Shown: positions 24,196 through 32,781 of the stretch, one piece after another
How positions within the stretch are numbered: position 1 is the stretch's first letter
How the letters are laid out: the number at the start of each line of letters is the position of its first letter
DNA from: Novosphingobium sp.
Lineage (GTDB): Bacteria; Pseudomonadota; Alphaproteobacteria; Sphingomonadales; Sphingomonadaceae
Reading direction: 5' to 3'
DNA length: 32,781 nt
Assembly (NCBI GenBank): GCA_027311705.1
Contig: DAICYJ010000100.1
Location: 1-32,781 of the forward strand
The notes under the pieces: generated by a model
Told to the model about the DNA's origin: nothing
Seen by the model: the letters and a program-made list of their open reading frames with translations, nothing else
Databases searched by the model: none
Position numbers and translations under genes: made by a program

Positions 24196-24249
24196 TCCGC
24201 AAGGGTCAGGGAGTTTTTCGGAAAGCTTGCCTGATCCGTCGGATCAGGC
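24191..24249 (+). promoter_or_regulatory. Two competing hairpins between fusA and tuf
   Basis: Hairpin 1 pairs 24191-24198 with 24203-24210 (GCAA loop, one G-T wobble) and is followed by T5 at 24214-24218. Hairpin 2 pairs 24229-24237 with 24241-24249 (nine perfect pairs). The left arms both read CCTGATCC, so the left arm of hairpin 1 can also pair perfectly with the right arm of hairpin 2 (24241-24248), excluding both. This layout resembles an attenuator or antiterminator that could set tuf expression relative to fusA. Confidence 0.55.
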
Positions 24250-24325
24250 TAGGGGCGGCCCTCGATTCAGCCGGGTGCCGTACCCTGCAGGTATCAACAG
24301 ACAGACGAAAAGAAGGTTTTGAGCA

Positions 24326-25516
<1,191 letters not shown>

Positions 25517-25529
25517 TATAGGCCGCGCT

Positions 25530-25557
25530 CCGGCGGGGAGATTCGTTTCCCCGCCGG
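25530..25557 (+). terminator. Ten-base-pair hairpin after tuf, no U-tract
   Basis: CCGGCGGGGA (25530-25539) pairs perfectly with TCCCCGCCGG (25548-25557) across an 8-base loop, 13 bases after the tuf stop. No T run follows, so it may stabilise or process the tuf mRNA rather than terminate it. Confidence 0.5.
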
Positions 25558-25596
25558 CCGGATTTCAGATCAGTCGGCCCGCTTTCCCCGCGCTTC

Positions 25597-25638
25597 ACCA
25601 GCTGGGGCAGGGTGAGAGGGCGGTACGGCTGGTTTTTT
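25597..25638 (+). promoter_or_regulatory. Possible attenuator hairpin in the rpsJ leader
   Basis: ACCAGC (25597-25602) can pair with GCTGGT (25628-25633), directly followed by a T6 tract (25633-25638), 30 bases before the rpsJ ATG. The stem is only six base pairs with a 25-base loop, so it is weak. In E. coli the S10 leader is attenuated by L4; whether this element plays that part is unknown. Confidence 0.3.
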
Positions 25639-25667
25639 GTTTTGCTCTTTCGCATCGGTAAACGGAC

Positions 25668-25979
<312 letters not shown>

Positions 25980-26246
25980 TCGGCCTCGATTTCGACGCAT
26001 AAAGTTTCGACCTTCGGGTCACGTTCCTTTCGGCTCATGTCCTTTTGGCTGGGTTCGGTTAGGCGGGAATTTCCCGCTACGACATAGGGATACCTCCGGC
26101 GCCGCCTTTCATCGGGCACAGTCGGGCAAGCGTCCCCCGTTCGCTTCCGCAAGGAGGCACTCAGCCCGGACGGGGCGCGTTTCACAATACGGGCTGAACA
26201 CGCCTGGGGGGATGGTCCTCTCAGGCCTCTGTAAGGAGTATTGGTC
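25980..26246 (+). other. Unusually long rpsJ-rplC spacer (267 bases)
   Basis: In the E. coli S10 operon rplC follows rpsJ closely. Here 267 bases intervene, without a coding frame. It includes a small hairpin (GCGGGA with TCCCGC, loop ATT, about 26062-26076) and GC-rich runs further on. It could hold a promoter or an RNA leader for rplC. Confidence 0.45.
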
Positions 26247-27005
26247 ATGCGCACCGGCGTGATCGCTAAGAAGGTCGGGATGACCCGCCTTTTCCAGGAC
26301 GACGGACGGCACGTGCCGGTCACCGTTCTGGCACTAGAAAATTGCCAGGTAGTATCGGTCCGCACCGAAGACCGTGACGGTTACGTCGCGGTTCAGCTGG
26401 GTGCCGGTCTTGCCAAGCAGAAGAACGTCGCCAAGCCGCAGCGCGAACATTTCGCCAAGGCTGAAGTGCCGCTCAAGATGGAAGTCGCCGAGTTCCGCGT
26501 CTCTGACGATGCGCTGCTCGAAGTCGGCTCGACCATCGCCGCTTCGCACTTCGTGCCTGGCCAGTATGTCGACATCACCGGCCACACGCAGGGCAAGGGC
26601 TTTGCGGGCGGCATGAAGCGTTGGGGCTTCGGCGGTATGCGCGCCACGCACGGCGTGTCGATCTCGCACCGTGCCCTCGGTTCGACCGGTCAACGCCAGG
26701 ATCCGGGTCGCGTCTTCAAGAACAAGAAGATGGCCGGCCACATGGGCGATCGCCAGCGCACCCAGCAGAACCTCGAAGTTGTCCGCACCGACGACGAACG
26801 CGGCCTGATCTTCGTCAAGGGCTCGGTGCCCGGCTCGAAGAACGGCTGGTTGCTCGTTCGCGACGCCGTCAAGATCGACCGTCACGCGGAAGCCCCGTAT
26901 CCCGCCGGCCTCAAGCAGGCCGCCAACAGCAATGACTCGGCTGCTGCCGACACTCCCGCGGAAACCGTGGCAGCTGTCGAAGCGACCGAAGGTCAGGAGG
27001 GCTAA
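26247..27005 (+). CDS. rplC: 50S ribosomal protein L3
   Basis: A 252-residue L3 beginning [16 protein letters not shown], with the conserved [14 protein letters not shown] and [14 protein letters not shown] loop near the peptidyl-transferase centre. The last 35 residues are an Ala-rich tail longer than in E. coli L3 (209). The TTG at 26241 is in frame, but AAGGAG (26233-26238) is well spaced for the ATG at 26247. Confidence 0.96.
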   Translation: MRTGVIAKKVGMTRLFQDDGRHVPVTVLALENCQVVSVRTEDRDGYVAVQLGAGLAKQKNVAKPQREHFAKAEVPLKMEVAEFRVSDDALLEVGSTIAASHFVPGQYVDITGHTQGKGFAGGMKRWGFGGMRATHGVSISHRALGSTGQRQDPGRVFKNKKMAGHMGDRQRTQQNLEVVRTDDERGLIFVKGSVPGSKNGWLLVRDAVKIDRHAEAPYPAGLKQAANSNDSAAADTPAETVAAVEATEGQEG

Positions 27006-27008
27006 GTC

Positions 27009-27632
27009 GTGAAGGTTCAGGTCCTCAATCTCGACGGTTCCGCCGCAGGCGACGTCGAACTGTCGGATGACGTGTTCGGCATCGCGCCGCGCGCTGACAT
27101 CCTCCATCGCGTTGTAACGTGGCAACTCGAAAAGCGTCGCGGCACTGCCCGCGCCGCCCGCGAGCGGTCGGACGTTGCCCGCACCGGCAAGAAGCTGGGC
27201 AACCAGAAGGGTGGCGGTACGGCCCGTCACGGTGACCGCGCGGCTCCGATCTTCATCGGCGGCGGCAAGGCTCATGGTCCGCGCAAGCGTGATTTCGATC
27301 CTTCGCTCAACAAGAAGGTTCGCTCGCTGGGTCTTCGCATGGCTCTGTCGGCCAAGGCTGCAGGCGGCCTCGTGGTCGTCGACACGCTCGAACTGACCGA
27401 CGCCAAGACCAAGGCGCTCAGTGAACAGCTCGCAAAGTCGGGCTGGGGCAAGAAGGTTCTCGTGATCGACGGCGAACAGGTGAACGAGGGCTTCGCCCGC
27501 GCTTCGGCCAACATCGTCGGCATCAACGTGCTCCCCGCTGTCGGCGCCAACGTCTACGACATCCTGAAGCATGACACGCTGGTGCTGACGCGCGCTGCTG
27601 TCGAAAAGCTGGAGGCGCGTTTCAATGGCTAA
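27009..27632 (+). CDS. rplD: 50S ribosomal protein L4
   Basis: A 207-residue L4 starting at GTG (27009), with GGAGG just upstream inside the end of rplC. Conserved segments include [34 protein letters not shown] and GPRKRDF. Its loop lines the exit tunnel. In E. coli it is the autoregulator of the S10 operon. It overlaps rplW by eight bases. Confidence 0.97.
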   Translation: MKVQVLNLDGSAAGDVELSDDVFGIAPRADILHRVVTWQLEKRRGTARAARERSDVARTGKKLGNQKGGGTARHGDRAAPIFIGGGKAHGPRKRDFDPSLNKKVRSLGLRMALSAKAAGGLVVVDTLELTDAKTKALSEQLAKSGWGKKVLVIDGEQVNEGFARASANIVGINVLPAVGANVYDILKHDTLVLTRAAVEKLEARFNG

Positions 27633-27930
27633 GGACGCAATCGACACGCGTCACTACGACGTGATCGTGGCTCCCCACATCACCGAGAAGTCGACGCTGC
27701 TCAGCGAACACAACGCCGTGGTCTTCAAGGTTGCCGGCAAGGCAACCAAGCCAGAGATCAAGGCTGCAGTGGAAGCGCTGTTCGACGTGAAGGTTACGGG
27801 TGTGAACACCCTGAACCAAAAGGGCAAGACCAAGCGCTGGAAGGGTGCTCCCTACAAGCGTTCGGACTTCAAGAAGGCTGTCGTGACTCTGGCCCCCGGC
27901 CAGTCGATCGACGTCACCAGCGGTATCTGA
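27625..27930 (+). CDS. rplW: 50S ribosomal protein L23
   Basis: A 101-residue L23 with [18 protein letters not shown], the [22 protein letters not shown] loop and a C-terminal [10 protein letters not shown]. It sits at the tunnel exit and docks trigger factor and SRP. It starts within the last eight bases of rplD. Confidence 0.97.
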   Translation: MAKDAIDTRHYDVIVAPHITEKSTLLSEHNAVVFKVAGKATKPEIKAAVEALFDVKVTGVNTLNQKGKTKRWKGAPYKRSDFKKAVVTLAPGQSIDVTSGI

Positions 27931-27940
27931 GGCGCGCATC

Positions 27941-28777
27941 ATGGCACTCAAGAACTATAACCCGACCAGCCCCGCACGGCGCGGCCTCATCCTCGTCGAC
28001 CGTTCGTCGCTGTGGAAGGGCAAGCCCGTCAAGGCGCTGACTGAAGGCAAGTCGAAAACCGGCGGCCGCAACAACAAGGGTCACGTTACCTCGCGCGGCA
28101 TCGCCGGCGGCCACAAGCAGACGTACCGCTTCATCGACTTCAAGCGTCGCAAGTGGGACATGCCGGCTACCGTTGAGCGCCTGGAATACGATCCCAACCG
28201 CACCGCGTTCATCGCTCTCGTCAAGTACGAGGACAGCGAGCAGAACTACATCCTCGCTCCCCAGCGTCTGGCCGTCGGCGACACCATCGTTGCCGGTGAA
28301 AAGACCGACGTGAAGCCTGGCAATGCCATGCTCCTGTCGCAGATGCCGGTCGGCACCATCATCCACAACGTGGAGATGAAGCCGGGCAAGGGTGGCCAGA
28401 TCGCCCGTTCGGCAGGCACTTATGTTCAGCTCGTCGGTCGTGACCGCGGCATGGTCATCGTTCGCCTGAACTCGGGCGAGCAGCGCTACCTGCGCGGCGA
28501 TTGCATGGGCACGGTTGGCGCGGTCTCGAACCCCGACAACTCGAACCAGAACCTCGCCAAGGCCGGTCGCAACCGTTGGCTCGGCCGTCGTCCGCTTACT
28601 CGCGGCGTCGCCAAGAACCCGGTCGATCACCCGCACGGTGGTGGTGAAGGCCGTACTTCAGGTGGTCGTCATCCGGTCACGCCTTGGGGCAAGCCCACCA
28701 AGGGTGCCCGCACCCGTCACAACAAGCAGACGGACAAGATGATCATCCGTTCGCGTCACGCGAAGAAGAAGAGGTAA
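27941..28777 (+). CDS. rplB: 50S ribosomal protein L2
   Basis: A 278-residue L2 starting [15 protein letters not shown], with conserved [22 protein letters not shown] and the C-terminal [21 protein letters not shown] loop that includes the His important for peptidyl transfer. It follows rplW after ten bases. Confidence 0.98.
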   Translation: MALKNYNPTSPARRGLILVDRSSLWKGKPVKALTEGKSKTGGRNNKGHVTSRGIAGGHKQTYRFIDFKRRKWDMPATVERLEYDPNRTAFIALVKYEDSEQNYILAPQRLAVGDTIVAGEKTDVKPGNAMLLSQMPVGTIIHNVEMKPGKGGQIARSAGTYVQLVGRDRGMVIVRLNSGEQRYLRGDCMGTVGAVSNPDNSNQNLAKAGRNRWLGRRPLTRGVAKNPVDHPHGGGEGRTSGGRHPVTPWGKPTKGARTRHNKQTDKMIIRSRHAKKKR

Positions 28778-28783
28778 CACCCC

Positions 28784-29062
28784 ATGGCACGTTCCGTCTG
28801 GAAGGGCCCCTTCGTCGACCTGCACCTCCTGAAGAAGGCCGAAGTGGCCCAGGATGCAGGCTCCCGCGCCGGCCCGATCAAAACCTGGTCGCGGCGTTCG
28901 ACGATCCTGCCGCAGTTCGTTGGTCTGACGTTCACCGTCTACAACGGCCAGAAGTTCATCCCCGTCGCCGTCTCGGAAGAGATGGTTGGCCACAAGCTCG
29001 GTGAATTCGCGCCCACGCGCACGTTCCCCGGCCATGCTGCTGACAAGAAGGGCAAGCGCTAA
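28784..29062 (+). CDS. rpsS: 30S ribosomal protein S19
   Basis: A 92-residue S19 with [37 protein letters not shown] and [19 protein letters not shown]. It lies in the 30S head next to S13. GAGGTAA precedes the start. The stop and the rplV start share one base (TAATG). Confidence 0.97.
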   Translation: MARSVWKGPFVDLHLLKKAEVAQDAGSRAGPIKTWSRRSTILPQFVGLTFTVYNGQKFIPVAVSEEMVGHKLGEFAPTRTFPGHAADKKGKR

Positions 29063-29439
29063 TGGGCAAGGAAAAGTCCCCCCGTCGCGTTGGCGAAAAG
29101 GAAGCGCTGTCGGTCGGCACGCAGATCCGTGGTTCGGCTCAGAAGCTGGGTCTCGTCGCTGCTCTGATCCGCGGTCGCCGGGTTGAGGATGCGATGAACA
29201 TCCTCTCCTTCTCGACCAAGGCGATGGCTGTCGATGCGCGCAAGGTTCTCGCTTCGGCGATCGCCAATGCCGAAAACAACCACAACCTGGACGTCGATGC
29301 GCTCGTCGTGGCGGAAGCCTCGGTCGGCAAGTCGATCACCATGAAGCGCTTCCACACCCGTGGTCGTGGCAAGTCGACCCGCATCCTCAAGCCGTTCAGC
29401 CGGCTGCGGATCGTGGTTCGCGAAGTTGAGGAGGCCTGA
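29062..29439 (+). CDS. rplV: 50S ribosomal protein L22
   Basis: A 125-residue L22 with [20 protein letters not shown] and the C-terminal beta-hairpin [19 protein letters not shown] that reaches into the exit tunnel, where macrolides act. It overlaps rpsS by one base. Confidence 0.97.
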   Translation: MGKEKSPRRVGEKEALSVGTQIRGSAQKLGLVAALIRGRRVEDAMNILSFSTKAMAVDARKVLASAIANAENNHNLDVDALVVAEASVGKSITMKRFHTRGRGKSTRILKPFSRLRIVVREVEEA

Positions 29440-29441
29440 TC

Positions 29442-30137
29442 ATGGGTCATAAATCCAACCCCATCGGCCTGCGCCTGCAGATCAACCGCACCTGGGACAG
29501 CCGCTGGTACGCGGAAGGTCGCAGCTACGAGCGTCTGCTCCGCGAAGATCTTGCGATCCGCAAGTTCATCGTCGAGAACCTGCCGCAGGCAGCCATCTCG
29601 AAGGTGGTCATCGAGCGCCCGGCCAAGCTGTGCCGCGTTTCGATCTACGCTGCCCGTCCCGGTGTCATCATCGGCAAGAAGGGTGCGGACATCGAAAAGC
29701 TGCGCTCGAAGCTGGCTACGATGACCAACAGCGACGTCAAGCTGAACATCGTTGAAATCCGCAAGCCGGAAATCGATGCCAAGCTCGTCGCCCAGGGTGT
29801 CGCCGATCAGCTCGTTCGCCGCGTGGCTTTCCGCCGTGCGATGAAGCGCGCCGTGCAGTCCGCTCTGCGTCTGGGTGCCGAAGGCATCAAGATCACCTGC
29901 GGCGGCCGTCTCGGCGGTGCTGAAATCGCCCGCGTCGAATGGTATCGCGAAGGCCGCGTTCCGCTGCACACCCTGCGCGCGAACATCGACTACGCCGAGA
30001 CCGAGGCGCACACCGCCTATGGCGTGATCGGCATCAAGTGCTGGATCTTCAAGGGCGAAATCCTTGGGCATGATCCAATGGCACAGGATCGGCTGATGAT
30101 GGAGGCTCAAACCTCCGGCGTCCGTCCGGCCCGCTGA
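29442..30137 (+). CDS. rpsC: 30S ribosomal protein S3
   Basis: A 231-residue S3 with [20 protein letters not shown], the KH domain motif [19 protein letters not shown] and the C-terminal domain ending with the Arg/Pro-rich GVRPAR. It guards the mRNA entry channel. It starts two bases after rplV. Confidence 0.98.
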   Translation: MGHKSNPIGLRLQINRTWDSRWYAEGRSYERLLREDLAIRKFIVENLPQAAISKVVIERPAKLCRVSIYAARPGVIIGKKGADIEKLRSKLATMTNSDVKLNIVEIRKPEIDAKLVAQGVADQLVRRVAFRRAMKRAVQSALRLGAEGIKITCGGRLGGAEIARVEWYREGRVPLHTLRANIDYAETEAHTAYGVIGIKCWIFKGEILGHDPMAQDRLMMEAQTSGVRPAR

Positions 30138-30160
30138 GCTTCTAGGATAGAGTAAGCACC

Positions 30161-30595
30161 ATGCTGCAACCGAAGAAGACAAAGTTCCGCAAAGCCTTCA
30201 AGGGCCGGATCAAGGGCGACGCCAAGGGCGGTTCGGACCTGAACTTCGGCTCGTACGGCCTCAAGGCTCTTGAGCCGGAACGCGTCACCGCCCGCCAGAT
30301 CGAAGCGGCCCGCCGCGCGATCACGCGTCACATCAAGCGCCAGGGTCGCCTCTGGATCCGCATCTTCCCGGACGTGCCGGTAACGAAGAAGCCCGCCGAA
30401 GTCCGTCAGGGCAAGGGCAAGGGTGCGATCGAATACTGGGCAGCCCGCGTGAAGCCGGGTCGCATCCTGTTCGAGCTGGACGGCGTTGCCGGCCCCCTCG
30501 CGGCAGAAGCGTTCAGCCGCGCCGCGATGAAGCTGCCGATCAAGACCAAGGTCGTTGCCCGTCTTGGCGACACTTCGCACCTGGGAGGCGAATGA
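30161..30595 (+). CDS. rplP: 50S ribosomal protein L16
   Basis: A 144-residue L16 with [38 protein letters not shown] and [18 protein letters not shown]. It contacts the A-site tRNA. The stop (30593-30595) touches the rpmC start. Confidence 0.97.
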   Translation: MLQPKKTKFRKAFKGRIKGDAKGGSDLNFGSYGLKALEPERVTARQIEAARRAITRHIKRQGRLWIRIFPDVPVTKKPAEVRQGKGKGAIEYWAARVKPGRILFELDGVAGPLAAEAFSRAAMKLPIKTKVVARLGDTSHLGGE

Positions 30596-30798
30596 TGGCA
30601 AAGTTCGAAGACATGCGCGTCAAGTCTGACGACCAGCTGTCGTCCGATCTGTCGGAACTGAAGCGCGAGGCGTTTAACCTGCGTTTCCAGGCCGCGACCA
30701 ACCAGTTGGAGCGCCCCGCGCGCATCAAGGAAGTCCGTCGCGACATCGCCCGCATCAAGACGCTGCAGACTGAGCGTTCTCAGTCGCCCAAGGCGTAA
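30595..30798 (+). CDS. rpmC: 50S ribosomal protein L29
   Basis: A 67-residue L29, [19 protein letters not shown] through [15 protein letters not shown], with the usual two-helix hairpin. Two ATGs follow each other (30592, 30595); GGAGG is better spaced for the second, giving a one-base overlap with rplP (TGATG). L29 lies at the tunnel exit near L23. Confidence 0.95.
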   Translation: MAKFEDMRVKSDDQLSSDLSELKREAFNLRFQAATNQLERPARIKEVRRDIARIKTLQTERSQSPKA

Positions 30799-30807
30799 GG
30801 AGCCAAC

Positions 30808-31077
30808 ATGCCCAAGCGAATTCTCGTGGGGACCGTTGTCTCCGACAAGACCGACAAGACCGTGGTGGTCAAGGTCGAGCGCAAGGTGAAGCACCCGTTG
30901 TACGGGAAGATCATCCGCCGCTCGAAGAAGTACCACGCACACGACGAGGCTAACACCTTCAAGACCGGCGAGACCGTTCGCATCGAGGAAACGGCCCCGA
31001 TCTCGAAGCTGAAGACGTGGAAGGTTATCGACCGCGTTCTCGCGGGCAAGACCGCCGCGATCGAAGCCGACGTTTAA
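30808..31077 (+). CDS. rpsQ: 30S ribosomal protein S17
   Basis: An 89-residue S17 with [20 protein letters not shown] and the OB-fold segment [21 protein letters not shown]. It is a primary 16S rRNA binder. It ends the S10 group; a 63-base gap separates it from rplN. Confidence 0.97.
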   Translation: MPKRILVGTVVSDKTDKTVVVKVERKVKHPLYGKIIRRSKKYHAHDEANTFKTGETVRIEETAPISKLKTWKVIDRVLAGKTAAIEADV

Positions 31078-31083
31078 ACAGCG

Positions 31084-31116
31084 ACCAGTTTTGGAACTGC
31101 CGGACTGGTTCCGGCA
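31084..31116 (+). promoter_or_regulatory. Alternative hairpins at the S10/spc boundary
   Basis: TGCCGG (31098-31103) can pair with CCGGCA (31111-31116), or alternatively ACCAGT (31084-31089) with ACTGGT (31104-31109); the two exclude each other. The element occupies the rpsQ-rplN gap, the E. coli S10/spc operon border. No T-tract is present. Confidence 0.3.
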
Positions 31117-31140
31117 AGCCAGTGAGAAGGAACCGGATCA

Positions 31141-31509
31141 ATGATCCAGATGCAATCCAATCTCGACGTCGCGGACAACAGCGGCGCAAAGCGCGTCCAG
31201 TGCATCAAGGTGCTGGGCGGGTCTAAGCGTCGTTTTGCCGGCGTCGGCGACATCATCGTGGTGTCGATCAAGGAAGCGCAGCCGCGTGCTCGCGTCAAGA
31301 AGGGCGACGTTCACCGCGCGGTGATCGTTCGTACCCGCAAGGACGTCCGTCGTGCAGACGGCAGCGTGATCCGCTTCGACAGCAATGCCGCCGTGCTGGT
31401 GGGCAAGAACGAGGAGCCGATCGGCACCCGTATCTTCGGCCCCGTGGTGCGCGAACTGCGCGGTCGTGGCTTCATGAAGATCATCAGCCTTGCGCCGGAG
31501 GTGCTGTAA
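31141..31509 (+). CDS. rplN: 50S ribosomal protein L14
   Basis: A 122-residue L14, [20 protein letters not shown] with [17 protein letters not shown] and the C-terminal [20 protein letters not shown]. It contributes to the B8 inter-subunit bridge. Stop and rplX start share one base (TAATG). Confidence 0.97.
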   Translation: MIQMQSNLDVADNSGAKRVQCIKVLGGSKRRFAGVGDIIVVSIKEAQPRARVKKGDVHRAVIVRTRKDVRRADGSVIRFDSNAAVLVGKNEEPIGTRIFGPVVRELRGRGFMKIISLAPEVL

Positions 31510-31826
31510 TGTCCGCAGCAAGGATCAAGAAGGGTGACAGCGTTGTTGTCCGTTCGGGCAAGGACAAGGGTCGCACTGGTACGGTGCTCCAGGTTCTGCC
31601 CAAGGAAGACAAGGTCGTCGTGGCCGGCGTGAACATCGCCGCCCGTCACCGCAAGCCGAGCCAGACGAACCCGCAGGGCGGCATAGACCGCTTCGAGGCT
31701 CCGATGCACATCTCGAAGGTCGGTCTGGCGGACAAGGATGGCAAGGCCACCCGCGTTCGTTTCGAAGACCGTGACGGAAAGAAGGTCCGCGTGGCCGTGA
31801 AGTCCGGGGAGACGATTGATGGCTGA
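31509..31826 (+). CDS. rplX: 50S ribosomal protein L24
   Basis: A 105-residue L24 with the KOW motif [20 protein letters not shown] and the [18 protein letters not shown] segment. It is an early assembly initiator of 23S rRNA. It overlaps rplE by eight bases. Confidence 0.97.
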   Translation: MSAARIKKGDSVVVRSGKDKGRTGTVLQVLPKEDKVVVAGVNIAARHRKPSQTNPQGGIDRFEAPMHISKVGLADKDGKATRVRFEDRDGKKVRVAVKSGETIDG

Positions 31827-32400
31827 TAAGTACATCCCGCGTCTGAAGACGAAGTTCGATGCTGAAATCGCCAAGGCGATGCAGGAGAAGTTCGGCTACA
31901 AGAACGCGATGGAAATCCCCCGGATCGAGAAGATCACGCTCAACATGGGCGTGGGCGAGGCGAGCCAGGACAAGAAGAAGGTCACTACGGCCGCTGCCGA
32001 GATGGAACTCATCGCGGGTCAGAAGCCGGTGATCACCAAGGCGAAGAAGTCGATCGCGCAGTTCAAGCTGCGTGAAGGCATGCCGATCGGTTGCAAGGTT
32101 ACCCTGCGCCGCGAACGCATGTACGAATTCCTCGACCGCCTGGTTACCATCGCAATGCCTCGCATCCGCGACTTTCGTGGGTTGAACCCGAAGTCGTTCG
32201 ATGGTCGCGGCAACTATGCGATGGGTCTTAAAGAGCAGATCATCTTCCCAGAGATCAGCTACGACCAGATCGAAAAGGTGCGCGGCATGGACATCATCGT
32301 GACGACCACCGCCAGGACCGATGACGAGGCGCGCGAGCTGCTGCGTCTGTTCGGTTTTCCTTTCCCGGTGGAAGCTGTTGAAGAACAGCAGGCCGCGTGA
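31819..32400 (+). CDS. rplE: 50S ribosomal protein L5
   Basis: A 193-residue L5 with [38 protein letters not shown] and the C-terminal FGFPFP. It binds 5S rRNA. The TTG at 31816 is in frame, but the ATG at 31819 is preferred, with GGGGAG upstream. Confidence 0.97.
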   Translation: MADKYIPRLKTKFDAEIAKAMQEKFGYKNAMEIPRIEKITLNMGVGEASQDKKKVTTAAAEMELIAGQKPVITKAKKSIAQFKLREGMPIGCKVTLRRERMYEFLDRLVTIAMPRIRDFRGLNPKSFDGRGNYAMGLKEQIIFPEISYDQIEKVRGMDIIVTTTARTDDEARELLRLFGFPFPVEAVEEQQAA

Positions 32401-32430
32401 TCATAGATTTGAAGAAGAGAGCTTAAGTCC

Positions 32431-32736
32431 ATGGCGAAACTGAGTTCCATCAACAAGAACGAGCGGCGCAAGAAGCTCGTTGTTAAGTATGCGGCCAAGT
32501 TTGCGGCGCTCAAGGCGACGGCAGACGACGAATCGCTCGACGATGGCGAGCGCCTGATGGCCCGCCTCAAGATGGCGGAACTGCCGCGCAACGCGAACCC
32601 CACGCGGGTCCGCAATCGCTGCAACACCACCGGTCGCCCACGCGGCTATTATCGCAAGTTCGGCCTTTGCCGGATCGAGCTGCGGGACAAGGGCAACAAG
32701 GGCCTTATCCCCGGCCTGACCAAGTCGAGCTGGTAA
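32431..32736 (+). CDS. rpsN: 30S ribosomal protein S14
   Basis: A 101-residue S14 of the zinc-free type: [20 protein letters not shown] at the start, and [20 protein letters not shown] near the C-terminus without the CxxC pairs of the short zinc-binding form. It is in the 30S head. Confidence 0.97.
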   Translation: MAKLSSINKNERRKKLVVKYAAKFAALKATADDESLDDGERLMARLKMAELPRNANPTRVRNRCNTTGRPRGYYRKFGLCRIELRDKGNKGLIPGLTKSSW

Positions 32737-32746
32737 GGATCATCCG

Positions 32747-32781
32747 ATGGCAATGACCGACCCCCTGGGTGATATGCTCAC
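32747..32781 (+). CDS. rpsH: 30S ribosomal protein S8, N-terminal part (truncated by window)
   Basis: Eleven residues, MAMTDPLGDML, are visible before the window ends. They match the start of S8, which regularly follows S14 in the spc operon. TAAGGAT lies about 7 bases upstream of the ATG. Confidence 0.9.
   Translation, partial: MAMTDPLGDML

Overview
The window comes from a GC-rich alphaproteobacterium, most probably a sphingomonad (Novosphingobium-like). The evidence is the str-S10-spc ribosomal gene order, Arg at S12 position 88 (recalled as common in sphingomonads), a DUF3739-type filamentous haemagglutinin, and the HWE and NarL-type kinases. The genus is inferred; no 16S gene is present.

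Layout. (1) 1-4924, plus strand: the 3' end of a two-partner-secretion exoprotein, an OmpH/Skp-like periplasmic chaperone, then, after a 670-base gap with a Pho-box-like site, a large secreted PstS-fold protein whose codon use resembles that of the ribosomal genes; an intrinsic terminator follows it. (2) 4925-5320: no gene, but a second plus-strand terminator that could end a small RNA. (3) 5321-6001, minus: a DsbA/DsbC-like thioredoxin-fold protein. (4) 6138-8248, plus: a compact modABC molybdate transporter whose ModC lacks the usual C-terminal regulatory domain. (5) 8264-13057, minus: a complete type I secretion operon (ABC, membrane fusion protein, TolC-like porin) without a visible substrate gene. 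(6) 13239-19443: a signalling island with an HWE histidine kinase, a NarL-type kinase/response-regulator pair, a membrane-anchored LuxR-type regulator, a MarR-like winged-helix protein and three hypothetical proteins. (7) 19503-20541, minus: a glycine-zipper protein and a TonB protein with a Fur-box-like site upstream. (8) 21056-32781, plus: rpsL, rpsG, fusA, tuf, rpsJ, rplC, rplD, rplW, rplB, rpsS, rplV, rpsC, rplP, rpmC, rpsQ, rplN, rplX, rplE, rpsN and the start of rpsH.

How the parts may work together. The first block looks like a surface or secreted phosphate-binding assembly: a filamentous exoprotein, a chaperone for outer-membrane traffic, and an abundant PstS-like binder without pstCAB nearby. 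The type I secretion operon and two signalling units on the same strand share an 8-base motif (GTAACAGG) upstream, which would make them co-regulated if it is a real site. The ribosomal block is conventional in gene content. It holds possible RNA switches between fusA and tuf, before rpsJ, and in an unusually long rpsJ-rplC spacer.

The strongest candidates for something undescribed are the PstS-like/FHA/OmpH cluster, the small-RNA candidate at about 4925-5223, and the pair of mutually exclusive hairpins between fusA and tuf. All three are inferences from sequence alone.
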